Shown here one piece after another: positions 1-7,143 of a stretch of 7,872 nucleotides of DNA. The DNA comes from Oxalobacteraceae bacterium UBA5157 (lineage in GTDB: Bacteria > Pseudomonadota > Gammaproteobacteria > Burkholderiales > Burkholderiaceae_D), in the NCBI GenBank assembly GCA_002415335.1, contig DHXL01000048.1:1-7872 (forward strand), in the 5' to 3' direction. Position 1 is the first letter of the stretch. Every line of letters starts with the position of its first letter. The position numbers and the translations under genes were made by a program. Under the pieces are notes generated by a model. The model was not told the origin of the DNA and searched no databases. It saw only the letters and a list, made by a program, of their open reading frames with translations.

Positions 1-446
1 CGAAAGCCGAAGTCAGCAGTTTCGATTGTGATAAATGATTGTGGCGCGAGGCGCCCGGCACACGAAGACTCAGGCGCGCGGGAAGTCGAAGGTCAGAACG
101 ACATCGAGGTTGTACCAGCTCTTGAAGAGGCGACCCGGATTAATCATGATTCCAAATCTCAAAGGGGAGGAAATGCGCTCTGGCTCTCGGTCGTGCGCGA
201 GAAGGCAAGAAATATAGTAGCGCACAAAAGCCGGATCGAGCAAAAAATAGCGGGTAACCTGCGCCGTCCGCATAGCGGCCGCGGCCGACTGTCGAATGCC
301 GTCATTTCCGGATTACGCAACGATGTGTTGTTTTTATTCCTCTTTATTGGAACAACGGGAAAGGCTAGACTCGGTTTTGGTGGCGCGCACCGCCCCGGCA
401 GTGCGACTCACGATATCATCCGATAAACACTTGAAGTGCATCGAGC
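1..446. other. Leader region without a confident gene
   Basis: I cannot assign a gene to this stretch. One plus-strand frame is open from the window edge to a TAA at 424-426, about 141 codons, and it ends 20 bases before a good terminator. It could therefore be the 3' end of a gene entering from the left. Against this, it uses codons (AGA, AGG, ATA, GGA, GTA) that the neighbouring genes avoid, and its product has no recognisable domain. The minus strand carries a short ORF described separately. Also visible are a 5-bp stem with a 3-base loop at 43-55, a 10-bp perfect palindrome at 142-151 (AATCATGATT), and an 11-base palindrome at 428-438 (CACTTGAAGTG). An AT-richer patch lies around 328-350. 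I see no tRNA or rRNA. The stretch may be intergenic DNA, a decayed gene or a regulatory leader. Confidence 0.5.
70..273 (-). CDS. Possible small hypothetical protein or gene remnant
   Basis: This is a 67-codon minus-strand ORF starting at an ATG whose first residues are MRTAQVTRYF and ending in LTFDFPRA before a TGA. I recognise no family. The last 25 or so codons have G/C-rich third positions like real genes of this window (for example AAG AGC TGG TAC AAC CTC), while the upstream half is less biased. There is no Shine-Dalgarno sequence before the ATG. The frame stays open about 15 codons further upstream to a TAA near 316 without another ATG. No transmembrane segment or signal peptide is evident. 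It could be the surviving 3' end of a decayed gene, a real small protein with a misjudged start, or chance. The plus strand is also open here, so strand assignment is uncertain. Confidence 0.22.
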   Translation of the reverse strand: MRTAQVTRYFLLDPAFVRYYISCLLAHDREPERISSPLRFGIMINPGRLFKSWYNLDVVLTFDFPRA

Positions 447-476
447 GCGTCTGCTGCGGCAGGCGCTTTTTATTTT
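447..476 (+). terminator. Intrinsic terminator upstream of the efflux operon
   Basis: The arms at 447-454 and 459-466 form an 8-bp stem (seven Watson-Crick pairs and one G-U) closed by the tetraloop TGCG. A T-rich tract (TTTTTATTTT, 467-476) follows directly. The T tract is only on the plus-strand side, so it acts on rightward transcription. It either ends a transcript coming from left of the window or attenuates a leader of the efflux operon, whose first gene starts 130 bases further on. No convincing plus-strand gene precedes it inside the window. Confidence 0.82.
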
Positions 477-606
477 GCCCGGCATGGCGCACCGGCGTCC
501 CGCGATACCCGATTTCAATTTTTGTGCGAAGCTGTCGGGTTGACGTGGCGCGGATCTGCTCCAGGATTTGTTGTCGCAATACTCACCCGTTCATAAGTCC
601 ACCTGC
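477..606 (+). promoter_or_regulatory. Probable promoter region of the efflux operon
   Basis: Because the terminator at 447-476 should block read-through, the operon promoter is expected here. A TTGACG hexamer at 540-545 matches five of six bases of a sigma-70 -35 box, but no good -10 box sits 16-18 bases downstream. AATACT at 578-583 is a partial -10 candidate without a matching -35. An inverted repeat ACCCGA/TCGGGT (507-512 and 535-540) overlaps the -35-like hexamer and could be a repressor site or an mRNA hairpin. Placing the promoter here is inference from layout; the exact boxes are unsupported. Confidence 0.35.
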
Positions 607-2067
607 ATGATGCAAATTACCACCCGACCTGCGGCCCTGATACCGTTCCGATCAATCCGACTATTCGCCGCAGGGAGCGCGCTGCTGCTGACGGCCTGCG
701 CCAGCTTCACGGGCATCGAGCGCACCGCGCAGCCGCGCACGCCGGGCGCCTATGCGACCGCCGCCACGCTGCCGTCGCAAGATGGCGCATGGCCGGATCT
801 ATCCTGGCCGCGCACGATCGGCGGTGCGCCGCTTCAGGCGCTGGTCGATGAAGCGCTGGCCGGCAATCCCGGCTTGCAGATTGCGGCGGCGCGCGTGGCC
901 GCGGCGCGCGCGGCGGCCGAGGCCAGCGGTGCGGCAGAAAAGCCGAGCGTCGGCGCCGGTTTCAGCAGCACCTTGCAGCGCTTTACCGAACACGGCATGA
1001 TTCCGCCGCCACTGGCCGGCACGGTCGAATCGGACAATCAGCTGGCGCTCAATTTTTCCTACGACTTCGACTTTTGGGGCAAGCACCGGGCGGAATTGCG
1101 CGCTGCGCTGGCGAACGGCCAGGCTGCCGAAGCCGAGCAGTACAGCGCGCGCCTGGTACTGACGACCGCCATCGCGCGCAGCTGGCTGCAGCTGGCGCGG
1201 CAACAGGATCAACTCGCGCTGGTCGAGCGCCAGCAAGCGACGCAGGAGCATAGCGCCCGCTTGACGCAGCTGCGCGTCGCCGCCGGCCTCGACACCGACA
1301 GCGACACTCAGCAGACGCACCTGCTGCGCGCCAATCTGCGGGTCGAACGCGCACGTTGGCAAGAAGCGATCGCACTGACGCGCGACCAGCTGGCTGCGCT
1401 GCTAGGGCAAGGGCCGGATCGCGGCTTGCGCATTGCGCGTGCGGAGCTGCCGCCGGCGGCCGGCAGCGCACTGCCCGATCGGCTGCCGTTGAGCCTGCTC
1501 GGGCGGCGTCCCGATATCGCCGCCGCGCGCTGGCGCGTGGAGGCGGCACAAGGCGAAATCGATAGCGCGAAAGCGCAGTTTTACCCGAACGTCAACCTGG
1601 TGGCATTCGCCGGCTTTTCCAGCCTCGGCTTGTCGAATCTGCTGTTGAGCGGCAGCCGCATCGCCGGCATCGGCCCCGCGGTGCGGCTGCCTGTGTTTGA
1701 AGGCGGCGCCTTGCGTGCGCAATTGAAAGGCAAGACCGCACTCTACGACGGCGCAGTCGCAAGCTACGACCAGACGCTGACCGAAGCCTTGCACGAGACC
1801 GCGGATCAAGTGCAATCGCTGCGCGCCGCGGACGCCCAGCACGCCGACCTCGAGCTCGCCAGCAAGGCGGCCGCGCAAACTCTGGCACTGGCGCAGCAGC
1901 GGCAACGGGTCGGCACCGGCAACCTGCTGCAAGTTCTGGCCGCCGAGAGCGGCTGGCTGCAGCAGCGCAAGCTCGAACTCGACAGCCGGGCCAGACTTGC
2001 CGACTTGCGCGTCAGCTTGATCAAGGCGCTCGGCGGCGGCTTCGACGCTACGCAGATTTCCCCTTAA
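607..2067 (+). CDS. NodT-family outer membrane efflux lipoprotein
   Basis: This is the outer-membrane channel of a tripartite pump (OprM/NodT, RND-type outer membrane factor family). It forms a trimeric barrel with a long periplasmic alpha tunnel through which the inner-membrane pump expels substrate. From the ATG at 607 the protein has 486 residues, normal for the family. A lipoprotein signal ends in the lipobox LTAC with Cys31 as the lipidated residue; Ala at +2 favours outer-membrane sorting. Family hallmarks are visible: YDFDFWGKHRAEL (152-164), the LLGRRPDIAAARWRVEAA block (297-314), AKAQFYPNVNL (321-331), LPVFEGGALRAQL (361-373) and GTGNLLQVLAAE (436-447). The two repeated halves are rich in Ala, Gln and Leu, as expected for the coiled tunnel helices. 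The frame extends to a TTG at 568 or 571, with AGGA at 563-566. I prefer 607 because it gives a standard-length signal, although no strong ribosome binding site precedes it; ATG 610 is equally possible. It is the first gene of the three-gene operon. Confidence 0.94.
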   Translation: MMQITTRPAALIPFRSIRLFAAGSALLLTACASFTGIERTAQPRTPGAYATAATLPSQDGAWPDLSWPRTIGGAPLQALVDEALAGNPGLQIAAARVAAARAAAEASGAAEKPSVGAGFSSTLQRFTEHGMIPPPLAGTVESDNQLALNFSYDFDFWGKHRAELRAALANGQAAEAEQYSARLVLTTAIARSWLQLARQQDQLALVERQQATQEHSARLTQLRVAAGLDTDSDTQQTHLLRANLRVERARWQEAIALTRDQLAALLGQGPDRGLRIARAELPPAAGSALPDRLPLSLLGRRPDIAAARWRVEAAQGEIDSAKAQFYPNVNLVAFAGFSSLGLSNLLLSGSRIAGIGPAVRLPVFEGGALRAQLKGKTALYDGAVASYDQTLTEALHETADQVQSLRAADAQHADLELASKAAAQTLALAQQRQRVGTGNLLQVLAAESGWLQQRKLELDSRARLADLRVSLIKALGGGFDATQISP

Positions 2068-2070
2068 GCA

Positions 2071-2121
2071 GTTGCGGACAGAGTGGCGATGCCCAGGCGA
2101 CGCTCGACTCTGCCCCGCAAT
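2071..2121 (+). promoter_or_regulatory. Long imperfect intercistronic hairpin
   Basis: Directly after the stop codon of the outer-membrane factor gene, TTGCGG (2072-2077) pairs with CCGCAA (2115-2120), and CAGAGT (2079-2084) pairs with ACTCTG (2107-2112). A small internal loop separates the two helices, and GCG/CGC (2086-2088 and 2101-2103) can extend the stem inward. No T-run follows, so this is not a standard terminator. It is a plausible mRNA processing or stability element within the operon. A 10-bp perfect palindrome, CTTCGCGAAG, lies nearby at 2139-2148, nine bases before the next start codon. Confidence 0.45.
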
Positions 2122-2156
2122 AGGTCAACCCATCCATCCTTCGCGAAGTCGGCATC

Positions 2157-3329
2157 ATGAACGAAACCAGTCCCGCACCAGAATCAAGTTCAAATCCAAA
2201 ACGCGCCTCGCGCGGCCAGATGATGGCCCGCGTGACCGTCGTGTTACTGCTACTGCTGGTCGGATACGGCCTCTGGTGGCTATTCTTCTTGCGCCACTAT
2301 GAAAGCACCGACGACGCGTACGTGGCCGGCAATGTGGTGCAAGTTACGCCGCAAGTCGCCGGCACGGTGGTGGCGATCAACGCAGACGATACCGAGCTGG
2401 TGCAAGCCGGCAGTGCCTTGGTCGAACTCGACCGCAGCGATGCCAAGGTCGCACTCGACCAGGCCGAGGCGCAACTGGCGCAAACGGTGCGCGAAGTGCG
2501 CACGCTGTTCGTCAACAACGGCACGCTCGGCGCGAATGTCGCCTTGCGTGCGGCCGAGGTCGAACGCGCGCGCGCCGATCTGGCACGGCGCCAGGAACTG
2601 CTCGGCAGCGGCGCGGTATCCAAGGAAGACGTCGAGCATGCGCGCAGCGCGCTGCAAAACGCCACGTCCGCATTGGAGGCAAGCCGCGAACAGCTGGCCT
2701 CCAACCGCGTCTTGACGGACCGCACCACCGTGTCCAAACATCCGAACGTGCAGCGCGCCGCGGGCCTGGTCCAAGCTGCCTATCTCGCTTATGCGCGCAC
2801 CAGCCTGCCGGCTCCGATTACCGGTTATGTCGCGCGCCGCTCGGTGCAGGTCGGGCAGCGCGTCGCCCCCGGCATGCCACTGCTGTCGATCGTTCCCCTC
2901 AACGCTTTATGGGTGGATGCCAACTTCAAGGAGGTCCAGGTCGCGCACATGCGCGTCGGACAACCGGTGACGCTGCAGTCCGACGTGTACGGCTCGGATG
3001 TGGTTTATCACGGCAAGGTCGCCGGCATGGCGGCCGGCACCGGCTCCGCATTTGCGCTATTGCCGGCGCAAAATGCCAGCGGCAACTGGATCAAGGTGGT
3101 GCAGCGGGTGCCGGTGCGCATCACGCTCGATCCCAAGGAACTGCAAGCGCGTCCATTGCGTATCGGCGTGTCGATGCAGGTCAAGGTCGACATCGCGCAT
3201 GATGAAGGCACCTCGCTCACGGCAGGCGCGGCCGCGCGTACCGAGCCCGCATACCAGACCGCCGTATTCGACACGTCCGGCAAGGAGGCCGAAGCGCTGA
3301 TCGCCGGCATCATCTCCGCCAACCTATGA
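2157..3329 (+). CDS. emrA: EmrA/HlyD-type membrane fusion protein
   Basis: This is the periplasmic adaptor that joins the DHA2 antiporter encoded next to the outer-membrane channel encoded before it. The 390-residue protein has a short cytoplasmic N-terminus, one membrane anchor at about 24-45, then the signature YESTDDAYVAG (48-58). The two halves of the lipoyl-like domain lie at about 60-92 and 217-246 (second half: LPAPITGYVARRSVQVGQRV). They flank a long Ala/Glu/Arg-rich coiled-coil hairpin at about 93-212. The beta-barrel part follows (WVDANFKEVQVAHMRVGQPV, 252-271), with the EmrA-typical segment containing GNWIKVVQRVPVRI (309-322). Length matches the family. The start is fixed by the conserved N-terminus; upstream bases give only a weak ribosome site. 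The gap to the upstream gene is 89 bp and the downstream gene overlaps it by 4 bp. The symbol names the family; the substrate of this particular system is unknown. Confidence 0.94.
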   Translation: MNETSPAPESSSNPKRASRGQMMARVTVVLLLLLVGYGLWWLFFLRHYESTDDAYVAGNVVQVTPQVAGTVVAINADDTELVQAGSALVELDRSDAKVALDQAEAQLAQTVREVRTLFVNNGTLGANVALRAAEVERARADLARRQELLGSGAVSKEDVEHARSALQNATSALEASREQLASNRVLTDRTTVSKHPNVQRAAGLVQAAYLAYARTSLPAPITGYVARRSVQVGQRVAPGMPLLSIVPLNALWVDANFKEVQVAHMRVGQPVTLQSDVYGSDVVYHGKVAGMAAGTGSAFALLPAQNASGNWIKVVQRVPVRITLDPKELQARPLRIGVSMQVKVDIAHDEGTSLTAGAAARTEPAYQTAVFDTSGKEAEALIAGIISANL

Positions 3330-4879
3330 ACGCACCCGCACGACCCGCCACGCAGCCGTTGACCGGCGGAGCGCTGGTGCTCGGCACCATGGCGCTGTCG
3401 CTCGCGGTGTTTATGAACGTGCTGGACACCTCGATCGCCAACGTGTCGATCCCGGCGATCTCGGGCGATATGGGCGTCTCGCCGCAGCAAGGCACCTGGG
3501 TCATTACCTCGTTTGCGGTCGCCAACGCAATCTCGGTGCCGCTGACCGGCTGGCTGACGATGCGCTTCGGCCAGGTGCGCCTGTTCATTACCTCCATCTT
3601 GTTGTTCGTGATCGCATCCTCGCTGTGCGGCATGGCGCCGAATATCGAGCTGCTGATCGCCGCCCGCGTGCTGCAAGGTGCGGTCGCCGGCCCGATGATC
3701 CCGCTGTCGCAGGCGCTGCTGCTGTCCAGTTATCCGCCGGCCAAGAGCGGGATGGCACTCGCGTTCTGGGGCATGACCACGCTGGTGGCGCCGATCATGG
3801 GGCCGCTATTGGGCGGCTGGATTTCCGATAATTACACCTGGCCCTGGATCTTTTATATCAATATCCCGATCGGGATTTTTGCGGCCTGGGCCACCTGGTC
3901 GCTCTACCGCAAACGCGAGTCGGCGACGGTACAGCGCCCGATCGACAAGGTCGGCCTGGCGCTGCTGGTGCTATGGGTCGGCTCGTTGCAACTGATGCTG
4001 GACAAGGGTAAGGAAATGGATTGGTTCAACTCCGGCGTGATCGTCATCCTCGCTTCGGTCGCGGTGGTCTGCTTCATCTATTTCGTGATTTGGGAACTCG
4101 GTGACGAGCATCCGGTGGTCGACCTGTCCTTGTTCGCCGGCCGCAATTTCAGCGGCGGCGTCATCGCGATTTCGGTCGGCTACGGCTTGTTCTTCGGCAG
4201 CCTGGTGGTGCTGCCGTTGTGGCTGCAAACCCAGATCGCCTACACCGCTACCGAAGCCGGCAAAGTGATGGCCCCGGTCGGCATCTTCGCCATCCTGCTG
4301 TCACCGATTGTCGGCAAGCTGCTGCCGAAAATCGATGCGCGGCTGGTCGTCACCGCCGCTTTCATCATCTTCGCAATCGTGTTCTACATGCGCGCCCAAT
4401 TCACGCCGGAGGTCGACACGATGACCTTGATGATTCCGACCGTGATCCAGGGTGCTGCGATGGCGATGTTTTTCATCCCGCTGACTTCGATCATCCTGTC
4501 CGGCTTGCCGCCTGAAAGAATTCCGGCGGCGGCCGGCTTGTCGAATTTCGTGCGCATCATGTTCGGCGGCATCGGTACCTCGCTCACCTCGACGCTATGG
4601 GAAAGCCGCAGCACGCTGCACCACGCGCAGCTAGCCGAACATACCGGCCCGGACAACGCGGCATTCGCGCAGGCGGTGCATACGCTGACCGCGCAAGGCT
4701 TGCCGGAACCGGCCGCGTGGGCGGTGATCGAGCGGACGCTCAGTGTGCAAGCCAGCACGCTGGGGGCGACCGACATTTTCATGATGTCGGCGTGGATGTT
4801 CCTGGCGCTGATCGCGCTGGTATGGATCACCAAGCCGATCAGGTCGAGCGTGCCGATCGATGCCGGCGGGGCGCATTAA
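3326..4879 (+). CDS. emrB: EmrB-type DHA2 multidrug:proton antiporter
   Basis: This is an inner-membrane major facilitator superfamily transporter of the DHA2 family (14 helices), which exports hydrophobic compounds in exchange for protons. The 517-residue protein shows the helix-1 motif VLDTSIANVSIP (32-43, with membrane-embedded Asp34), the loop 2-3 motif GWLTMRFGQVRLF (75-87), RVLQG (114-118) in helix 4, and the antiporter motif C region GPLLGGWISDNYTWPWIFYI (159-178) followed by NIPIG. LQTQIAYTATEAG (300-312) in the second half and the HHAQLAEH segment (432-439) in the last large periplasmic loop are also typical of EmrB. The ATG overlaps the emrA stop as ATGA and has no clear ribosome site of its own, which suggests translational coupling and fixed stoichiometry. 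It is the last gene of the operon; a terminator follows about 50 bases later. Confidence 0.95.
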   Translation: MNAPARPATQPLTGGALVLGTMALSLAVFMNVLDTSIANVSIPAISGDMGVSPQQGTWVITSFAVANAISVPLTGWLTMRFGQVRLFITSILLFVIASSLCGMAPNIELLIAARVLQGAVAGPMIPLSQALLLSSYPPAKSGMALAFWGMTTLVAPIMGPLLGGWISDNYTWPWIFYINIPIGIFAAWATWSLYRKRESATVQRPIDKVGLALLVLWVGSLQLMLDKGKEMDWFNSGVIVILASVAVVCFIYFVIWELGDEHPVVDLSLFAGRNFSGGVIAISVGYGLFFGSLVVLPLWLQTQIAYTATEAGKVMAPVGIFAILLSPIVGKLLPKIDARLVVTAAFIIFAIVFYMRAQFTPEVDTMTLMIPTVIQGAAMAMFFIPLTSIILSGLPPERIPAAAGLSNFVRIMFGGIGTSLTSTLWESRSTLHHAQLAEHTGPDNAAFAQAVHTLTAQGLPEPAAWAVIERTLSVQASTLGATDIFMMSAWMFLALIALVWITKPIRSSVPIDAGGAH

Positions 4880-4931
4880 GCGACAGGAACAATGATTCGG
4901 CTGCTGGCTTTCCGCGCAATTCCTGCATAAG

Positions 4932-4955
4932 AAAAGCCGTCTCGCGACGGCTTTT
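4932..4955. terminator. Bidirectional intrinsic terminator at convergent junction
   Basis: AAAAGCCGTC (4932-4941) and GACGGCTTTT (4946-4955) are perfect reverse complements around the 4-base loop TCGC. This gives a 10-bp stem whose outer four pairs are A-T on both sides, so each strand reads a GC stem followed by a U-run. It lies 52 bases after the emrB stop and 25 bases beyond the peptidase stop on the other strand. It can therefore end both the efflux operon mRNA and the dcp mRNA. Confidence 0.92.
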
Positions 4956-4980
4956 CCTCGATCGCAGCGAAGCGCGCAAG

Positions 4981-7143
4981 TTACTTGATGGCAGCCGCTG
5001 TCAATCCGCGCCGTTCCAGCAGCGGCTCCAGCTTCGGATCGCGGCCGCGGAAACTCCGGAACAGATCCATCGCATCGGCGCTGCCGCCACGCGACAGCAG
5101 CTTCTGGCGGAACCAGTCGCCGTTCTTACGCGACAGGCCGCCATTTTCCTTGAACCACTCGACGCTGTCTGCGTCCAGCACGGCGCTCCAGATATACGCG
5201 TAGTAACCGGCCGAATAGCCGCCGGAAAATACGTGCGAAAAATACGTGCTGCGATAGCGCGGCGGCACAGGCGCAAAGTCGACGCCGGCCTGCTTCAGCG
5301 CATCGCTTTCGAACGCGCGCGCGTCGACCGGGACCTGCTCCGGTGTCAGCTGGTGCCAGCGCTGGTCGAGCAAGGCTGCCGCGAGATACTCGGTGGTGGC
5401 GAAACCCTGGTTGAACTTCTGCGACGCGACCACTTTGTCGAGCAGTGCTTGCGGCATCGCCGCCCCGGTCTTGTAATGCCTTGCGTAGTGCTTCAACACC
5501 TCGGGCCAATCGGCCCACATTTCATTGACTTGCGATGGATACTCAACGAAGTCGCGCGGCACGTTGGTGCCCGAAAAACGCGGATAGCGCACGTTCGAGA
5601 ACATGCCGTGCAGCGCATGGCCGAACTCGTGGAACATGGTCGTGACTTCATCATAGGTCAACAGTGTCGGCTCACCGGGCGGCGGCTTCGGAATGTTGAG
5701 ATGGTTCGCCACCACCGCGTGCGTGCCGAACAGGCCGGACTGATCGACATAGGAATTCATCCAGGCACCGCCGCGCTTGTTGCTACGCGCGTAATAGTCG
5801 GCCAGGAACAGCGCCAGCGGTTTGCCGTCCGCATCAGACACTTCGAACACGCGCACGTCGGATTGATACACCGGCAAATCCTTGCGCTCCTTGAACGTGA
5901 TCCCGTACAGCCGATTGGCAGCGTAGAACACGCCGTTCTGCAACACGCTATTGAGCTCGAAGTAAGGGCGCAACTGCGCCTCATCGAAATCATAGCGCTG
6001 CTTGCGCAATTTCTCCGCATAATAGGCCCAGTCGTACGAAGCCAGTTTGAAGCCGCCGCCATCGGCGTCGATCATGGCCTGCATCGCTGCTGCTTCCCTG
6101 TGTGCATTGGCGACCGCCGGCGGCGTCAGTTCGGCCAGCAGCTGGTTGACTGCGGCGGGCGTGCGCGCCGTTTCATCTTCCAGCACATACGCCGCGTGAT
6201 TCGGATAGCCGAGCAGGCGCGCCCGCTCGGCGCGCAGCCTGGCGATTTGCAGCACGACCACCTGGTTATCGAAATCGCCGCCGTGGCTGCCACGCGCCAT
6301 TGACGCCTGTTGCAGCCGCTCGCGCAGCGCGCGGTTGGCGAGATCGGTTTCCGGCGGCTGGCCGGTGGTATTCGTCAGCGCCAGCAGGTACTTGCCGTTC
6401 ATTCCCTGCGCATCGGCCGCTTCGGCCGCAGCGGTGATCGCACTCTCGGACAGGCCGGCCAGATCGGCGCGATGATCGACGATCACGGCCGACGCGTTGA
6501 TCTCTTTCAGCACGTTCTGGCTGAACGCGGTGGCCAGCGTAGCCAGCTCGGCATTCATGGATTTCAGCTTGGTCTTGTCGGCGTCCGACAACTGGCCGCC
6601 GTCGCGCATGAAGTCGCTGTAATAGCGCTCCAGCAGGCGCATCGACTCGGCATCCAGGCCGAGGCTGTCGCGCCGCGCGTGGAGCGCCTTGACACGCGCG
6701 AACAATTTTGCGTTCAACATGATGGCGTCGTTGTGCGCCGCCAGTTTCGGCGCCAGATCGAGTTCCAGCACCTCCAGCCTGTCGTTGGTATTGGCCGCGG
6801 TCAGGTTGAAGAACACCTTCGACACCCGGTCCAGCATCCTGCCGGAACGCTCCAGCGCCACCAGGGTATTGTCGAAAGTCGGCGCCACGGCATTGCCGGC
6901 GATCGCGTCGATCTCGGCCAGTTGCTGGCGCATGCCTTCGGCAAAAGCCGGCGCGAAGTGCGCGTCCTTGATCCGGTCGAACGGCGGCATCCGGAACGGC
7001 AAGCCGCTCGCGGCGAGAAACGGATTGCCGGCCAGCTCAGGGGGAACGTCGAATTTATTCATCGCGGCTTGCTCGCTTGAGACGGCGCCGCCGGCGGCCA
7101 GGAGCAGGCTCGAGGCCAGCATCAGATTGAGGGTTCGAGACAT
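4981..7143 (-). CDS. dcp: M3 zinc metallopeptidase, peptidyl-dipeptidase Dcp type
   Basis: This is a zinc peptidase of family M3; Dcp enzymes remove dipeptides from the C-terminus of oligopeptides. The 720-residue product fits Dcp (about 680-720). The opening NPFLAASGLPFRMPPFDRIK (40-59) is Dcp-like. The catalytic motif is HEFGH (505-509: zinc ligands His505 and His509, general base Glu506), and the third ligand is Glu534 in EYPSQ. The substrate-binding block YFSHVFSGGYSAGYYAYIW (634-652) has the conserved His and Tyr residues. The N-terminus (Arg3, then LMLASSLLLAAGGAVSS) looks like a Sec signal cleaved near residue 20-23, pointing to a periplasmic enzyme. No lipobox Cys is present. The start is the first in-frame ATG after a stop (TGA, two codons upstream), yet it lacks a Shine-Dalgarno sequence. 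Met28 is an internal alternative that would drop the signal. Oligopeptidase A (PrlC) is the close alternative, but the N-terminal pattern and export signal favour Dcp. It forms its own transcription unit, convergent with the efflux operon. Confidence 0.92.
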   Translation of the reverse strand: MSRTLNLMLASSLLLAAGGAVSSEQAAMNKFDVPPELAGNPFLAASGLPFRMPPFDRIKDAHFAPAFAEGMRQQLAEIDAIAGNAVAPTFDNTLVALERSGRMLDRVSKVFFNLTAANTNDRLEVLELDLAPKLAAHNDAIMLNAKLFARVKALHARRDSLGLDAESMRLLERYYSDFMRDGGQLSDADKTKLKSMNAELATLATAFSQNVLKEINASAVIVDHRADLAGLSESAITAAAEAADAQGMNGKYLLALTNTTGQPPETDLANRALRERLQQASMARGSHGGDFDNQVVVLQIARLRAERARLLGYPNHAAYVLEDETARTPAAVNQLLAELTPPAVANAHREAAAMQAMIDADGGGFKLASYDWAYYAEKLRKQRYDFDEAQLRPYFELNSVLQNGVFYAANRLYGITFKERKDLPVYQSDVRVFEVSDADGKPLALFLADYYARSNKRGGAWMNSYVDQSGLFGTHAVVANHLNIPKPPPGEPTLLTYDEVTTMFHEFGHALHGMFSNVRYPRFSGTNVPRDFVEYPSQVNEMWADWPEVLKHYARHYKTGAAMPQALLDKVVASQKFNQGFATTEYLAAALLDQRWHQLTPEQVPVDARAFESDALKQAGVDFAPVPPRYRSTYFSHVFSGGYSAGYYAYIWSAVLDADSVEWFKENGGLSRKNGDWFRQKLLSRGGSADAMDLFRSFRGRDPKLEPLLERRGLTAAAIK

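Noticed and set aside
166..217. GGAGG at 166-170 followed by an ATG at 173 and a 14-codon Arg/Ser-rich ORF, resembling a leader peptide for attenuation.
   Set aside because: The spacing of two bases is too short for an efficient start, the ORF ends about 230 bases before the terminator at 447, and no competing hairpin links them.
1..600. Search for insertion sequence ends, direct repeats, CRISPR repeats or tRNA in the gene-poor left end.
   Set aside because: No paired terminal repeats, target duplications, regularly spaced repeats or cloverleaf-forming segments were seen by eye.
568..606. TTG codons at 568 and 571, in frame with the outer-membrane factor gene and near AGGA at 563-566.
   Set aside because: They would add 12-13 residues in front of an already complete lipoprotein signal; the ATG at 607 gives family-typical length. 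Not excluded, only less likely.
799..1932. Several minus-strand open frames (up to 187 codons) inside the outer-membrane factor gene.
   Set aside because: They arise from the high GC content of the true plus-strand gene and show no family features.
4597..6303. A 568-codon plus-strand open frame crossing the end of emrB and much of dcp antisense.
   Set aside because: It overlaps two genes with clear family motifs, crosses a strong terminator, and its product is rich in Arg, His, Gln and Val as expected from reading high-GC codons on the wrong strand. No domain is recognisable.
6310..7080. A 256-codon plus-strand open frame opposite the N-terminal half of dcp.
   Set aside because: It is an antisense shadow of a real gene with the same composition artefact; no ribosome site or domain.
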